Shown: one piece after another, positions 25,977 through 34,418 of the stretch
Layout: each line of letters opens with the position of its first letter
Position numbering within the stretch: the first letter of the stretch is position 1
Assembly (NCBI RefSeq): GCF_030159955.1
Contig: NZ_BSNK01000001.1
Coordinates: 1,178,001-1,242,000, forward strand
Direction of reading: 5' to 3'
Source: Algimonas ampicilliniresistens
GTDB lineage: Bacteria; Pseudomonadota; Alphaproteobacteria; Caulobacterales; Maricaulaceae
Length of the DNA stretch: 64,000 bases
Notes under the pieces: generated by a model
The model's database searches: none
The model's input: the letters and a program-made list of their open reading frames with translations, nothing else
Told to the model about the DNA's origin: nothing
Translations under genes and position numbers: made by a program

Positions 25977-25984
25977 GATAGGAA

Positions 25985-26938
25985 TCAGCCTGCTTCAATA
26001 AGTCCCGATTGGCTGGCCGCATCGACCATGGCTTTTTGGATCTTCTCAAATGCACGCGCTTCGATCTGACGGATGCGTTCCCGAGAGACGCCGTAAATTT
26101 TCGCCAATTCTTCAAGCGTAATGTTCGTTTCCGACAGGCGGCGTTTCATAAAAATATCTCTCTCACGGTCGTTTAGGTCAGCCATCGCGTCTTGGAGCAA
26201 GTCCATCCGCGCGTCATGTTCCTGAGTATCGGCCAATGTGCTTTCTTGGCTTTCCGTGTCGTCTTCGAGCCAGTCTTGCCATTGTGTTGATCCGTCTTCA
26301 GCGCCGATTTGGACGTTCAGCGATGCATCGCCTCCGCCTAGCATGCGGCGGTTCATGGAGATGACTTCCGTCTCTTTCACACCGAGGGTGGTCGCAATCT
26401 TCTTGAGATGTTCGGGCCGTAAATCGCCATCTTCAATGGCTTTCATTTCACCCTTCATCCGTCTGAGATTAAAGAATAATTTCTTCTGTGCGGCCGTCGT
26501 CCCCATTTTCACGAGGCTCCATGAGCGCAGCACATATTCCTGAATGGCGGCGCGAATCCACCACATGGCATAGGTCGAGAGACGGAAGCCCCGGTCGGGG
26601 TCAAACTTCTTTACAGCTTGCATGAGGCCAACATTGCCTTCGGAAATAACCTCGCCGATCGGCAAGCCATAACCACGATAGCCCATCGCGATTTTGGCGA
26701 CGAGACGCAGGTGAGACGTCACCATTCGTTCTGCGGCCTCAGTATCTTCATTTTCGGCCCAGCGCTTGGCGAGCATGAATTCTTCGTTCTTCTCCAACAT
26801 CGGAAATTTGCGAATTTCCTGAAGATAGCGGTTCAGACCCTGTTCCGGTGACAGCGCAACAGAGAAACTGGCGCTATTTCCAGACTTTTTAGTTTCAGTC
26901 GTGCCGCGCTTAGCGGGGACGGTTTTAGTATCGGACAT
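25985..26938 (-). CDS. rpoH: RNA polymerase heat-shock sigma factor RpoH (sigma-32)
   Basis: A 317-residue group 3 sigma factor. The diagnostic RpoH box appears in the region 2 to 3 junction (QKKLFFNLRRMK). Region 2 carries HLRLVAKIAMGYRGYGLP, the GNVGLMQAVKKFDP stretch and YAMWWIRAAIQEYVLRSWSLVKMG; region 4 ends in a helix-turn-helix ITLEELAKIYGVSRERIRQIE. A strong AGGAGG site precedes the ATG. The 276-base upstream gap to queF has no other gene and should hold its promoter; I could not pick a convincing one. Read-through into the hemerythrin-like gene is possible. Confidence 0.97.
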   Translation of the reverse strand: MSDTKTVPAKRGTTETKKSGNSASFSVALSPEQGLNRYLQEIRKFPMLEKNEEFMLAKRWAENEDTEAAERMVTSHLRLVAKIAMGYRGYGLPIGEVISEGNVGLMQAVKKFDPDRGFRLSTYAMWWIRAAIQEYVLRSWSLVKMGTTAAQKKLFFNLRRMKGEMKAIEDGDLRPEHLKKIATTLGVKETEVISMNRRMLGGGDASLNVQIGAEDGSTQWQDWLEDDTESQESTLADTQEHDARMDLLQDAMADLNDRERDIFMKRRLSETNITLEELAKIYGVSRERIRQIEARAFEKIQKAMVDAASQSGLIEAG

Positions 26939-27214
26939 TCGGTGGTTTTCCTCCTGACGGAGTTATGTAGGGAATCTTGCGTCTGTTTAAAGGTCTGCGT
27001 CTATCTGCGAAAGACGCGATAATGTGATCCAGCGTAAGTCTTCGTAATGTTGTGAAGCTTTTTGAGGGTGATTTGCGGTTCATATGAGTGGGTTCACCTT
27101 ATTAACGCGAGAGAAGTCCCCTCGGTTTCGGTAAAAGTCGCGTTTTAGGCTAAGCATGTTTCGGCTGAGGTCGAATGGTGGACGGGCGCGCCGTGTCGCG
27201 ATAGAGCGCCGCTC

Positions 27215-27670
27215 ATGAGCCGTTATGACAAACTCGATCAATTAGGCGGGAGCAACGCGTTACCTGCATCCCCAGAAGACGCGGAATTAGAACGTGTCGC
27301 GAACCCTTGCGCCGAGCCCTATATGGTGCGTCTGGTCGCGCCTGAGTTCACGTCGATCTGCCCGGTCACGGGTCAGCCGGATTTTGCTCACCTCGTCGTC
27401 GATTATTGCCCGCAAGATTGGATTGTGGAGAGTAAAGCGTTTAAGCTTTTCCTCGGAAGCTACCGAAATCATGGAGATTTTCATGAAGCTTGCACAACGG
27501 GCATCGGTCAGCGTTTGGTCAAAGAAATTGCGCCGCGTTGGCTCCGCATTGGCGGTTATTGGTATCCACGTGGCGGCATCCCGATTGATGTCTTCTATCA
27601 GTTCGGGACGCCCCCCGAGGGGCTTTGGATTCCCGATCAAGGCGTCCCACCCTATCGCGGGCGCGGTTAG
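27215..27670 (+). CDS. queF: NADPH-dependent 7-cyano-7-deazaguanine reductase
   Basis: A 151-residue type I (unimodular) QueF, which reduces preQ0 to preQ1 in the queuosine tRNA-modification pathway. The catalytic Cys49 lies in [14 protein letters not shown], with Asp56 following, and the diagnostic [20 protein letters not shown] stretch begins at residue 72. Length matches type I enzymes. It is divergent from rpoH and 74 bases ahead of cysE. Confidence 0.96.
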   Translation: MSRYDKLDQLGGSNALPASPEDAELERVANPCAEPYMVRLVAPEFTSICPVTGQPDFAHLVVDYCPQDWIVESKAFKLFLGSYRNHGDFHEACTTGIGQRLVKEIAPRWLRIGGYWYPRGGIPIDVFYQFGTPPEGLWIPDQGVPPYRGRG

Positions 27671-27744
27671 ATCCCTATCTTAATGCACGACACACTGTCC
27701 GAATTTTTCATTTTCAACACCCGGTTCAGACGCTAGGCGAGCCT

Positions 27745-28545
27745 ATGTCTCAAGTTAATCTCGTATGTGACGACGCCGATGATGCGTGCGTCTGGTCGGC
27801 CATGAAGCGCGAGGCTGCGTCCTACGCGGTCAAAGAAGTCGCGCTCTCATCACTTCTTCACGCCACTATTTTGGATCAGGATGACCTTGGCTCCGCTCTG
27901 GTCAATCATCTGGCAGAGAAGTTGGCGAGCAATGATTTCTCGGCGCTCAAGCTTCGCACCGTTTTAGCCGAAGCGATTGAGAGCGACCCGTGCCTGGTTC
28001 CGTGCATCGCACGCGACCTACAGGCTGTGCAACAGCGCGACCCGGCCTGTCACTCGCATCTGCAATGTTTTCTCTACTTTAAAGGCTTCCTTGCGATCCA
28101 GACGCATCGCTGCGCTCACGCACTCTATAAGTCCGGGCGGGACCTGGTGGCCTATCACCTCCAGTCGCGCAGCAGCGAGCTGTTCGGTGTGGATATTAAT
28201 CCTGCGGCGAAGGTCGGCTGCGGTATCATGCTCGATCACGCAACCGGCTTCGTTATGGGTGAAACCGCACGGTTGGGCGATGATTGCTCAATTCTGCAGG
28301 GCGTCACGCTTGGCGGGACGGGCAAGTCGGAAGAAGATCGTCATCCAAAAATCGGTGACCGCGTCTTGATCGGCGCGAACGCTTCGGTACTCGGAAATAT
28401 CAAGATTGGCGACGGCGCTAAGATCGCGGCAGGCTCTGTCGTGCTTAAGCCGGTGCCAGAAAATTGCACAGTGGCGGGCGTGCCCGCTAAACCGGTGGGC
28501 GGATCGTGTGGCGATCCAGCGGCCGCTATGGATCAAGGATTATAA
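27745..28545 (+). CDS. cysE: Serine O-acetyltransferase
   Basis: A 266-residue enzyme making O-acetylserine for cysteine synthesis. The N-terminal SATase_N helical domain (about 10-110) is followed by a left-handed beta-helix with hexapeptide repeats. Active-site segments include FGVDINPAAKVGCGIMLDHATG and GVTLGGTGK. The C-terminal tail, ending in Gly-Leu rather than the canonical Ile, could alter binding to cysteine synthase. The ATG at 27745 is used; a longer ORF overlapping queF lacks family support. DUF3126 follows after 3 bases. Confidence 0.95.
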   Translation: MSQVNLVCDDADDACVWSAMKREAASYAVKEVALSSLLHATILDQDDLGSALVNHLAEKLASNDFSALKLRTVLAEAIESDPCLVPCIARDLQAVQQRDPACHSHLQCFLYFKGFLAIQTHRCAHALYKSGRDLVAYHLQSRSSELFGVDINPAAKVGCGIMLDHATGFVMGETARLGDDCSILQGVTLGGTGKSEEDRHPKIGDRVLIGANASVLGNIKIGDGAKIAAGSVVLKPVPENCTVAGVPAKPVGGSCGDPAAAMDQGL

Positions 28546-28548
28546 TAT

Positions 28549-28761
28549 ATGACACCCGAACAGATGAAGTCGGTCCGCGACTATCTTTGCAAGCGCTTCA
28601 AGACAGAGGCCATTCGCCTCGCACCGCGTAAAGTTCAGGATAGTGTTGAGGTCTATCTTGATGAGGAGATCCTTGGTCTTCTTTACATTGATGATGAAGA
28701 CAAAGACGACATTTCCTATGATCTCAACATATCGATCTTACAGCAGGATCTAGACGGCTAA
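28549..28761 (+). CDS. DUF3126 family protein
   Basis: A 70-residue protein of the DUF3126 family, small and acidic, reading KVQDSVEVYLDEEILGLLYIDDEDKDD in the centre (positions about 25-51). It is commonly found just after cysE in alphaproteobacteria. Its stop overlaps the start of the carbonic anhydrase gene by one base (TAATG). Function unknown; a link to cysteine synthesis is suggested only by the neighbourhood. Confidence 0.85.
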   Translation: MTPEQMKSVRDYLCKRFKTEAIRLAPRKVQDSVEVYLDEEILGLLYIDDEDKDDISYDLNISILQQDLDG

Positions 28762-29285
28762 TGGCTGTTTTCGCCCTCGATGAGCATAGTCCAGACCTGC
28801 ACGACAGCGTCTGGGTCGCCGAAACCGCCTCGGTCATCGGCAACATCATCATGGCGGAAGAAAGCTCCGTTTGGTTTGGCGCTGTCATGCGGGGCGATAA
28901 TGAACCGATCACAATTGGCGCACGCTCCAATGTGCAGGACAATGCTGTGCTTCACTCCGATCCGGGCCAACCGCTTACTATCGGTGAAGACGTGATCATT
29001 GGGCATCAAGTCATGCTGCATGGCTGCACAATTGGTGACGGCTGTTTGATCGGGATCGGCGCGACTGTCCTGAATGGCGCACAGATCGGCCCAGGCAGCA
29101 TTGTTGGCGCTCATGCGCTGGTGACAGAGAATAAGGTTATTCCACCCAACAGCCTCGTTGTGGGCGCGCCTGGGCGGGTCATAAAGACATTGGGTGAGGC
29201 AGAGGCGCAGATGCTGAAACTTAATGCTCAGGTCTATGTCAGCAACGCGAAACGTTTCAAAGATGGGCTTCGCCGCATCGACTAG
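28761..29285 (+). CDS. Gamma carbonic anhydrase family protein
   Basis: A 174-residue left-handed beta-helix trimer protein of the gamma carbonic anhydrase/PaaY/YrdA family. The three zinc ligands are apparent: His65 in AVLHSD, His82 in IIGHQ and His87 in VMLHGC. The start matches the usual N-terminus, and the C-terminal helix follows VGAPGRVIK. Such proteins hydrate carbon dioxide or are inactive relatives; activity cannot be judged here. It is translationally coupled to DUF3126. Confidence 0.88.
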   Translation: MAVFALDEHSPDLHDSVWVAETASVIGNIIMAEESSVWFGAVMRGDNEPITIGARSNVQDNAVLHSDPGQPLTIGEDVIIGHQVMLHGCTIGDGCLIGIGATVLNGAQIGPGSIVGAHALVTENKVIPPNSLVVGAPGRVIKTLGEAEAQMLKLNAQVYVSNAKRFKDGLRRID

Positions 29286-29301
29286 CCAAGATGGCTTAGG
29301 T

Positions 29302-29841
29302 TTAGCCGCCAGCCTTGTTGAACATATCCGTCAGCTGAGCTTCGATCGCGGGGCCAAGATTGATCGCGGCATGATCCGACCCTGTTGCATCAGCAATAAA
29401 GAGCCGGTCTGTTGCGGCAATCGTTGGGCCTAGAACAGACTTCAGCTGGTCCGGCGTCGCGTTAGAGCGCAGCAACCAGACAGCATCCCCGATCCGTTGC
29501 GCATCACCCAGTGACTGCAATGTCTGTAGAAACGCCATAGATCGACCCGAGCGAATTTCCGCCATGATCATGGACAGATAGGTAAATTCAGGTTCGGGTT
29601 GAGCCTGTGGAACTTGCGCGACGCCTGCAGGCTGTTGGAACCAGTGCGCGATTTCGAGCCAATTCTGAGCTGCTTGATAGGCTGTGTCGGGTCGTAGCGA
29701 GAGTTCTGACTGCGCGGTGACGCGACCTTCTTGGACATATGTCCACAGCACCTGGTCGTCGAAGGGGCCGTAAATGGTGCCACCAACCCGCACATACCAA
29801 AGACGTGCGGCTGGGTCCGTTCTGTCGCCATATGCGTTCAT
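29302..29841 (-). CDS. GYF_2 (DUF4339) domain protein
   Basis: A 179-residue protein with an N-terminal GYF_2 domain (about residues 14-65): WYVRVGGTIYGPFDDQVLW then a G-V-A-Q-S pattern typical of the domain. The C-terminal half (about 90-179) is an unassigned alpha/beta region with LRSNATPDQLKSVLG and FIADATGSDHAAINLG. Domains of this type bind proline-rich peptides and often occur in membrane-associated proteins. It is 36 bases downstream of the gene at 29878, suggesting a shared transcript. Confidence 0.75.
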   Translation of the reverse strand: MNAYGDRTDPAARLWYVRVGGTIYGPFDDQVLWTYVQEGRVTAQSELSLRPDTAYQAAQNWLEIAHWFQQPAGVAQVPQAQPEPEFTYLSMIMAEIRSGRSMAFLQTLQSLGDAQRIGDAVWLLRSNATPDQLKSVLGPTIAATDRLFIADATGSDHAAINLGPAIEAQLTDMFNKAGG

Positions 29842-29877
29842 GAGAACCCTATAAGAGCGGTTGGATCAGCTGAATAG

Positions 29878-31230
29878 CTATGAAAGCGCACGGTCCGGCA
29901 CATTATTGCGTGGATTGAGCAGCATTAGGGCCGCGAGGCAAACCGCGATACCCGCACAGACCAGTGCGGCTAAGGCGACATCAAAGTTACCCAACAGCAA
30001 TCGCATACCAAAGACGAGCTGGATCATAACCACAAGGGCGGAGAGCGACGTGACGATTGGACGATCTTCGCGCCAGGCACGTTTGAGTGTCATAACGGCT
30101 AAACTTCCAACGATCAGGCCTATCAGAGCTGTCAGCACGAGCGACGGATCACCAATACCGAGGCGGCTGAGACGCATTGGATCAGCAATCACTGTGCAGA
30201 CCAGTCCGAACATGGCTTGGACCAACATGACGTCTGCTAGCGTTGAGCGACGAGCCAGCCAGCCGACCAGAGAGACAAACAGAACCATGCCCTGAATAGC
30301 GATCAGGATCATAACACCAAGATTAGGTAGAGCCGTCGCGAACCGTTCTGCGGTAGGACTGAAATCGCCCATAAGGTTGAGCTGGAAGGCAATCGCCGAC
30401 AGCGCAAACACAATAAACGATACGATCATCGGCAGTTCAGCGGCTTCATAACCGCGTAGCAAGTAGGCGCGTAGCGTGATGGCAGTCGCGATCGCGAATA
30501 CGGATAGGACGGCCAAGGCACCGGGCGTCGGAATGCCAAATGTCGCCATTAAGGTCAGGGTCGCACCCATGACGGCGACCAGCGAGACACCCGCGATGAT
30601 ACGCGAGCCAGCCATTACGCTACCACACAGTCCGATTGAAAACAGGCCAAGCGTGGCGACTTGAGCATCGAGCCGCATCCGCGTCAGGCCATCAGAATCA
30701 ATCATCAAAGCAAACAAAGCGACCAGCGCAAGGCTGAGGCAGGCGCGTGACCGGGTCAGCGTGCCGACAATCGCAAAGATTAGTGAGAACAGGAGAGGTC
30801 CACCGCCAACGGGCCAGAGGTTCAAAGCAGGGAGGAGGATTAGAGTTGAAAGGCTCGCGAAACCAGCAATGGAGAGCGCCAATGTGCCCCGCACATAGGT
30901 CTGCCAGAGGGGGATGCCGTAGAGAACGACTGAGGCGGCGACGGCGCTCAGCGCGCATAGCAGCCCAGTTTCACGCGCGGGTAAGCCCGTGCGGAGCGAG
31001 AACAGCGTCAAAAGTGATGAGACGATCAGAAAAACTAAGGCTACGGCGCGTGCCGTTCCCCAAGGCGACTCCTCGGTGGTCTTGGGCTCAATCGGTGGCG
31101 TGTAATCATCCGAAACATAGGGCGTTGGCGTGTAAGACGCCTGTGGGCGCAGCACATCTGTCATGCGGGCAAGCTGCCTAACGGATTGCACATTGTTAGG
31201 GGTTGAGGATTTTTGACCAAACACGTTCAT
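29878..31230 (-). CDS. Large multi-pass membrane protein of unknown family
   Basis: A 450-residue protein with a soluble N-terminal section (about 1-60, Pro/Thr-rich: SYTPTPYVSDDYTPPIEP) and roughly a dozen hydrophobic helices to the end. I do not recognise a family; the overall look is of an uncharacterised DUF-type permease-like protein. Neighbours are a patatin upstream (77 bases) and the GYF_2 protein downstream (36 bases) on the same strand; GYF domains bind proline-rich segments like the N-terminal part, an interaction that is only a suggestion. Confidence 0.65.
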   Translation of the reverse strand: MNVFGQKSSTPNNVQSVRQLARMTDVLRPQASYTPTPYVSDDYTPPIEPKTTEESPWGTARAVALVFLIVSSLLTLFSLRTGLPARETGLLCALSAVAASVVLYGIPLWQTYVRGTLALSIAGFASLSTLILLPALNLWPVGGGPLLFSLIFAIVGTLTRSRACLSLALVALFALMIDSDGLTRMRLDAQVATLGLFSIGLCGSVMAGSRIIAGVSLVAVMGATLTLMATFGIPTPGALAVLSVFAIATAITLRAYLLRGYEAAELPMIVSFIVFALSAIAFQLNLMGDFSPTAERFATALPNLGVMILIAIQGMVLFVSLVGWLARRSTLADVMLVQAMFGLVCTVIADPMRLSRLGIGDPSLVLTALIGLIVGSLAVMTLKRAWREDRPIVTSLSALVVMIQLVFGMRLLLGNFDVALAALVCAGIAVCLAALMLLNPRNNVPDRALS

Positions 31231-31307
31231 GACGGCTCACTAGCCAGCGCCGGGAGTGTTGTCGCGTCGAGACACCAGAGGGGCGAGTCGCTATCCTTAA
31301 TTTTCCC

Positions 31308-32327
31308 TTACTCTTCCTCAGGGCCTTTTGTGGCTCCGGCTGCTGTGGCGCTCGGCATGTCGCCAATGATGTCGAGGACAGAGCGGATGAGGGGGATTTC
31401 GTGCTGCATCGCCCGGTAGCCGCGTTCGATTAACTCGTCAGCGCGAGTAAACTCAAGCATGCCGATATGGCCGATCCGAGGCGCGACGAAAACGTCGGGT
31501 GGATCGCCAGCGAGGCGTGAGCGAGAAATCCGATCCATCACGATGTTCAGAGATCCCATCATCACTGAGCCGATCCGCGGGCCTTTGCCGGGCTTGGTCC
31601 CGCCAAGTAATGATTTCAATAGGATACTGTCGGGTCTTAATTTATTGATCGACTGGTGCGCCATGATCGCAATTTCAGGTAAATCCGGTTCCACGATCTC
31701 GTTTGTGTCAAAATTAACTTCATGGCTGGAGCCGATGGGCCCGAAAGCATCTCCGTTCAACGACACGGCAATGACCATATGTGCGCCGAGGGCACGGCAG
31801 GCCGAGACGGGAACGGGATTCACCAAAGCGCCGTCGATCATGTAACGATTGTCGACCATGACGGGCTCAAACGCACCGGGCAGGGCGTAAGAGGCGCGAA
31901 TGGCCGGTATCACCGGACCCTGTTGTAGCCAAACCTCATAGCCTGTGCGCAGATCGCAGGTGACTGCCGCAAATCGACGATCGAAATCCTCAATATTGAC
32001 GCCTTTTAGATAGTGTTCGAGCACTTTGACGAGTCGTGCGCCTTTCATCAGGCCCGACCCTCCCCAGGACAGATCCATATAATGGATCACACGGCGTCGA
32101 TCGAGCGAGCGCGCCCATTTTTCCAGACTGTCGAGGCGGCCAGCCAGATAAGCCGCGCCGACGACTGAACCGATTGATGTGCCGGCAATGATGTCGGGCT
32201 CAATATCCGCTTCGATTAAGGCGCGCAGCGCGCCGATATGGGCCCAACCCCGTGCAACACCGCCGCCAAGCGCGAGCCCGATGGGAGGACGTTTACCGGT
32301 ACCGATAGTTGCTGAGTCGAGCCGCAT
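31308..32327 (-). CDS. Patatin-like phospholipase (RssA/NTE family)
   Basis: A 339-residue patatin-fold lipid acyl hydrolase. The oxyanion hole GGGVARG is at residues 21-27, the nucleophile is in GTSIG (Ser51), and the catalytic Asp is in the DGA motif at 165-167. No signal peptide is apparent, so it is probably cytosolic or membrane-peripheral. Relatives of the RssA/YjjU type occur widely with unclear substrates. It heads the minus-strand run to the membrane protein and GYF_2 gene. Confidence 0.88.
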   Translation of the reverse strand: MRLDSATIGTGKRPPIGLALGGGVARGWAHIGALRALIEADIEPDIIAGTSIGSVVGAAYLAGRLDSLEKWARSLDRRRVIHYMDLSWGGSGLMKGARLVKVLEHYLKGVNIEDFDRRFAAVTCDLRTGYEVWLQQGPVIPAIRASYALPGAFEPVMVDNRYMIDGALVNPVPVSACRALGAHMVIAVSLNGDAFGPIGSSHEVNFDTNEIVEPDLPEIAIMAHQSINKLRPDSILLKSLLGGTKPGKGPRIGSVMMGSLNIVMDRISRSRLAGDPPDVFVAPRIGHIGMLEFTRADELIERGYRAMQHEIPLIRSVLDIIGDMPSATAAGATKGPEEE

Positions 32328-32456
32328 AAGCGTGCTTATTCACGCGATAAGGCTGCGTCGCAAGCGATAGCCGCCTTTATGACCCTAAGCTGAACAGGAT
32401 GATCATCGCCCATCGAGGATTGAGATGCTATCAGTGTGAAAAGGGAGGGGTTTGTA

Positions 32457-33044
32457 ATGAAAATCTGGATGACAAGCGCGGCGATTTGTCTGGCAATGGG
32501 ACTCACACTCACGGGGTGTGAAACGATTTCTGAGGATGCCTGCTTGGCAGGAAGCTGGGAGGATATCGGTTTCAAGGACGGTGAAGCTGGCCGATCCCGA
32601 TCACGTCTCGCCAACATTACTGAAACCTGCGCCGAATATGGCGTCGTTCCGGATCGTCGCGCTTACCTTCAGGGTCTGGAGATGGGCTTGGAGCGCTATT
32701 GCGGGCCAACAAACGGCTTTAACGCCGGTCGCGAGGGCAATACCCCGAACGCGGAGTGCGAAGCTGGGGGCTTTGACCGGTATATGAGCGCCTATATCGA
32801 TGGGAATGCCGTCTATGAAATTGAGCGCGCTCGCAACGACCTCGTCAGCCAATGGGAAGATCGTCAAACGGCCTATCTCAATGTGACGGCGCGTCTAGAC
32901 GCCGAAGAGATGACGGCAAAGGAGCGTCGTCGACTTGAAAGAAAAGCGGCGCGATTGGCCAGCGAAATGGATGATCTTCGGATCGATATTCGGGCCATGG
33001 AGCGTCTGCATGACTTGCCGCGCTGGATAGCGCCCTCGTCTTAG
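32457..33044 (+). CDS. DUF2799 family lipoprotein
   Basis: A 195-residue lipoprotein. The signal peptide ends in LTGC, with the lipidated Cys at residue 21. Residues about 28-105 show the DUF2799 pattern: C-x-x-GSWEDIGFKDGEAG, YCGPTNGFNAGREG and a YMSAYIDG stretch. From about 130 to 185 a charged coiled-coil region follows. The ATG at 32457 has an AAGGGAGGGG site just upstream and gives a clean signal peptide, so it is preferred to the GTG at 32436. Function unknown. Confidence 0.85.
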   Translation: MKIWMTSAAICLAMGLTLTGCETISEDACLAGSWEDIGFKDGEAGRSRSRLANITETCAEYGVVPDRRAYLQGLEMGLERYCGPTNGFNAGREGNTPNAECEAGGFDRYMSAYIDGNAVYEIERARNDLVSQWEDRQTAYLNVTARLDAEEMTAKERRRLERKAARLASEMDDLRIDIRAMERLHDLPRWIAPSS

Positions 33045-33051
33045 AGGGTGG

Positions 33052-33546
33052 CTAGACCATACTCGGCTCGCAGTCGGGCGTTTCATCCGCATGGACACTG
33101 CGCGCCGTGAAGGCCCCGCCAAGGCCATTAGGACCAGAGCTTAGCCCATAGTGATAGAAGCAGTTGCCGCGTTTGTAGACGTTGAAACAGGCGCGGTGCA
33201 CGCCGCCATCCCAATTATCATAGACGAAACAGATCACGTTGCGCTTGACCCGCCACGTTCCTGTATCGATCTTGTCCCCATGGTAATGAGCGGTTGTTCC
33301 ATCGGCGCTTGTCGTTTCCATAAACGCGAACGTTTCGATGTTTCGACGCTTGAAATTATAGGTGCCGCGGTGGGTTTTGCCCGAAAATGCAGCGAGAAGC
33401 TCTTGCTCATCGAGCGGTGTTTCCTGAGTAGGGTCAGGTAAAAATTCGCCATTTTTATTGGGTTGAGATAGGGTTTCTTGCGCGGACACGGCAAGGGGCA
33501 TTGCGCTCATAAGCAGAATAGCCAGACACACTCTGACGCTACGCAT
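33052..33546 (-). CDS. Secreted Cys-containing protein, paralogue A
   Basis: A 164-residue secreted protein with a signal peptide ending at SAQ near residue 23. Mature-protein motifs are DPTQETPLD, a THRGTY segment, ADGTTAH, GTWRVKRNVICFVYD, ACFNVYKRGNCFYHY and a C-terminal PDCEPS. Four Cys are shared with the neighbouring paralogue at 33539. I recognise no named family; the GTW-x-C-x-Y-D arrangement recalls small beta-rich secreted domains. The ATG at 33546 overlaps the upstream paralogue's stop by eight bases, so the two are translationally coupled. Confidence 0.7.
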   Translation of the reverse strand: MRSVRVCLAILLMSAMPLAVSAQETLSQPNKNGEFLPDPTQETPLDEQELLAAFSGKTHRGTYNFKRRNIETFAFMETTSADGTTAHYHGDKIDTGTWRVKRNVICFVYDNWDGGVHRACFNVYKRGNCFYHYGLSSGPNGLGGAFTARSVHADETPDCEPSMV

Positions 33547-33988
33547 AGGATGGCTCACAGTCAGGCGCCTCGTCACCAATGACGGTTACGGCCACCAAAT
33601 CACTGGTGAAGGCTGAGACAGCGTAATAGCAGTTTCCCCGCTGATACATGTTGAAGCAGCCACCATTGAGATCGTCATAAGTGAAGCAAACGACGTTTTG
33701 ACGGGTTTTCCACGTACCACCCGCTTTTATGCCGTCGCGGAGATGAACTGTGGTCCCGTCGGCGTTCATGCGTTCTGTGAAAGCGGGGGCTGAGTCTTTC
33801 CAATCATCTACCTGATAATACCCCCGATGGGTCTGATCGAGAAACAAAGCGGTCAGTTCATCGCCGTCAAGCGGAGTCTCTTGCGTCGGGTCAGGGGTCG
33901 AGTAGGGGTCGATAGGCGGAACGGTCTGCGCATATGCCGGATCCGCGAACAGACCGACCATCAAGACGAGAAGCACGAATAATCTCAT
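33539..33988 (-). CDS. Secreted Cys-containing protein, paralogue B
   Basis: A 149-residue secreted protein with a signal peptide cleaved after AYAQ near residue 20. It shares DPTQETPLD, THRGYY, NADGTTVH, GTWKTRQNVVCFTYD, GCFNMYQRGNCYYAV and PDCEPS with paralogue A; the same four cysteines are kept. The ATG at 33988 is preferred since it follows a GAGGG site by five bases and gives a compact signal peptide; ATG at 34003 would also be in frame. Function unknown. The divergent 34037 gene begins 48 bases away. Confidence 0.7.
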   Translation of the reverse strand: MRLFVLLVLMVGLFADPAYAQTVPPIDPYSTPDPTQETPLDGDELTALFLDQTHRGYYQVDDWKDSAPAFTERMNADGTTVHLRDGIKAGGTWKTRQNVVCFTYDDLNGGCFNMYQRGNCYYAVSAFTSDLVAVTVIGDEAPDCEPSYA

Positions 33989-34036
33989 ACGCCCTCTTAC
34001 CATGACGCGCCCGCGTTGCCATGTTAAGTCGCAGAC

Positions 34037-34345
34037 ATGACCGACCCAACCCCCAGATCCCGTAATCGCGTCAGCCGATACCAACGCGCGCAGGAACGCC
34101 GTGAGTCGCAGCGCCGGGCTGATCAACGTTTCTATAACGGTATTTTTGGCATCATTGGCGCCTGTGTTCTGGTTGTACTCGGGCTGGCTATGATTGCGAG
34201 TTCTGGCAACGCGCCAGAGATTAGCGGCACAGGCGAAACCTTGGTTCGAACGACCTTTCTGGGCCTGACCGCGTTAGAAATAGGCGGTTTAGTTGTCGTC
34301 GCCATCATCGCATTCATTATGTGGCGGCGAATCAAACGCCGATAG
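34037..34345 (+). CDS. Small two-pass membrane protein
   Basis: A 102-residue protein with an arginine-rich N-terminal 30 residues (RSRNRVSRYQRAQERRESQR) and two membrane helices at about residues 33-52 and 78-97, ending in RRIKRR. The basic ends suggest both termini in the cytoplasm. No family recognised. It lies divergent from the secreted paralogue pair and 73 bases ahead of asd. Confidence 0.6.
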   Translation: MTDPTPRSRNRVSRYQRAQERRESQRRADQRFYNGIFGIIGACVLVVLGLAMIASSGNAPEISGTGETLVRTTFLGLTALEIGGLVVVAIIAFIMWRRIKRR

Positions 34346-34418
34346 CAGCTTCAGTGAGCAGTTGAACCCTGCGGGCCGATCCTTTAAGCGGCGCCGCCTT
34401 TCATCATAGGAAAATATC

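Noticed and set aside
25914-25984. Intrinsic terminator for rpoH
   Set aside because: The hairpin is strong but on the rpoH strand it is followed by AAATTTC and a start codon, not a T-run; the T-rich side faces the other strand.
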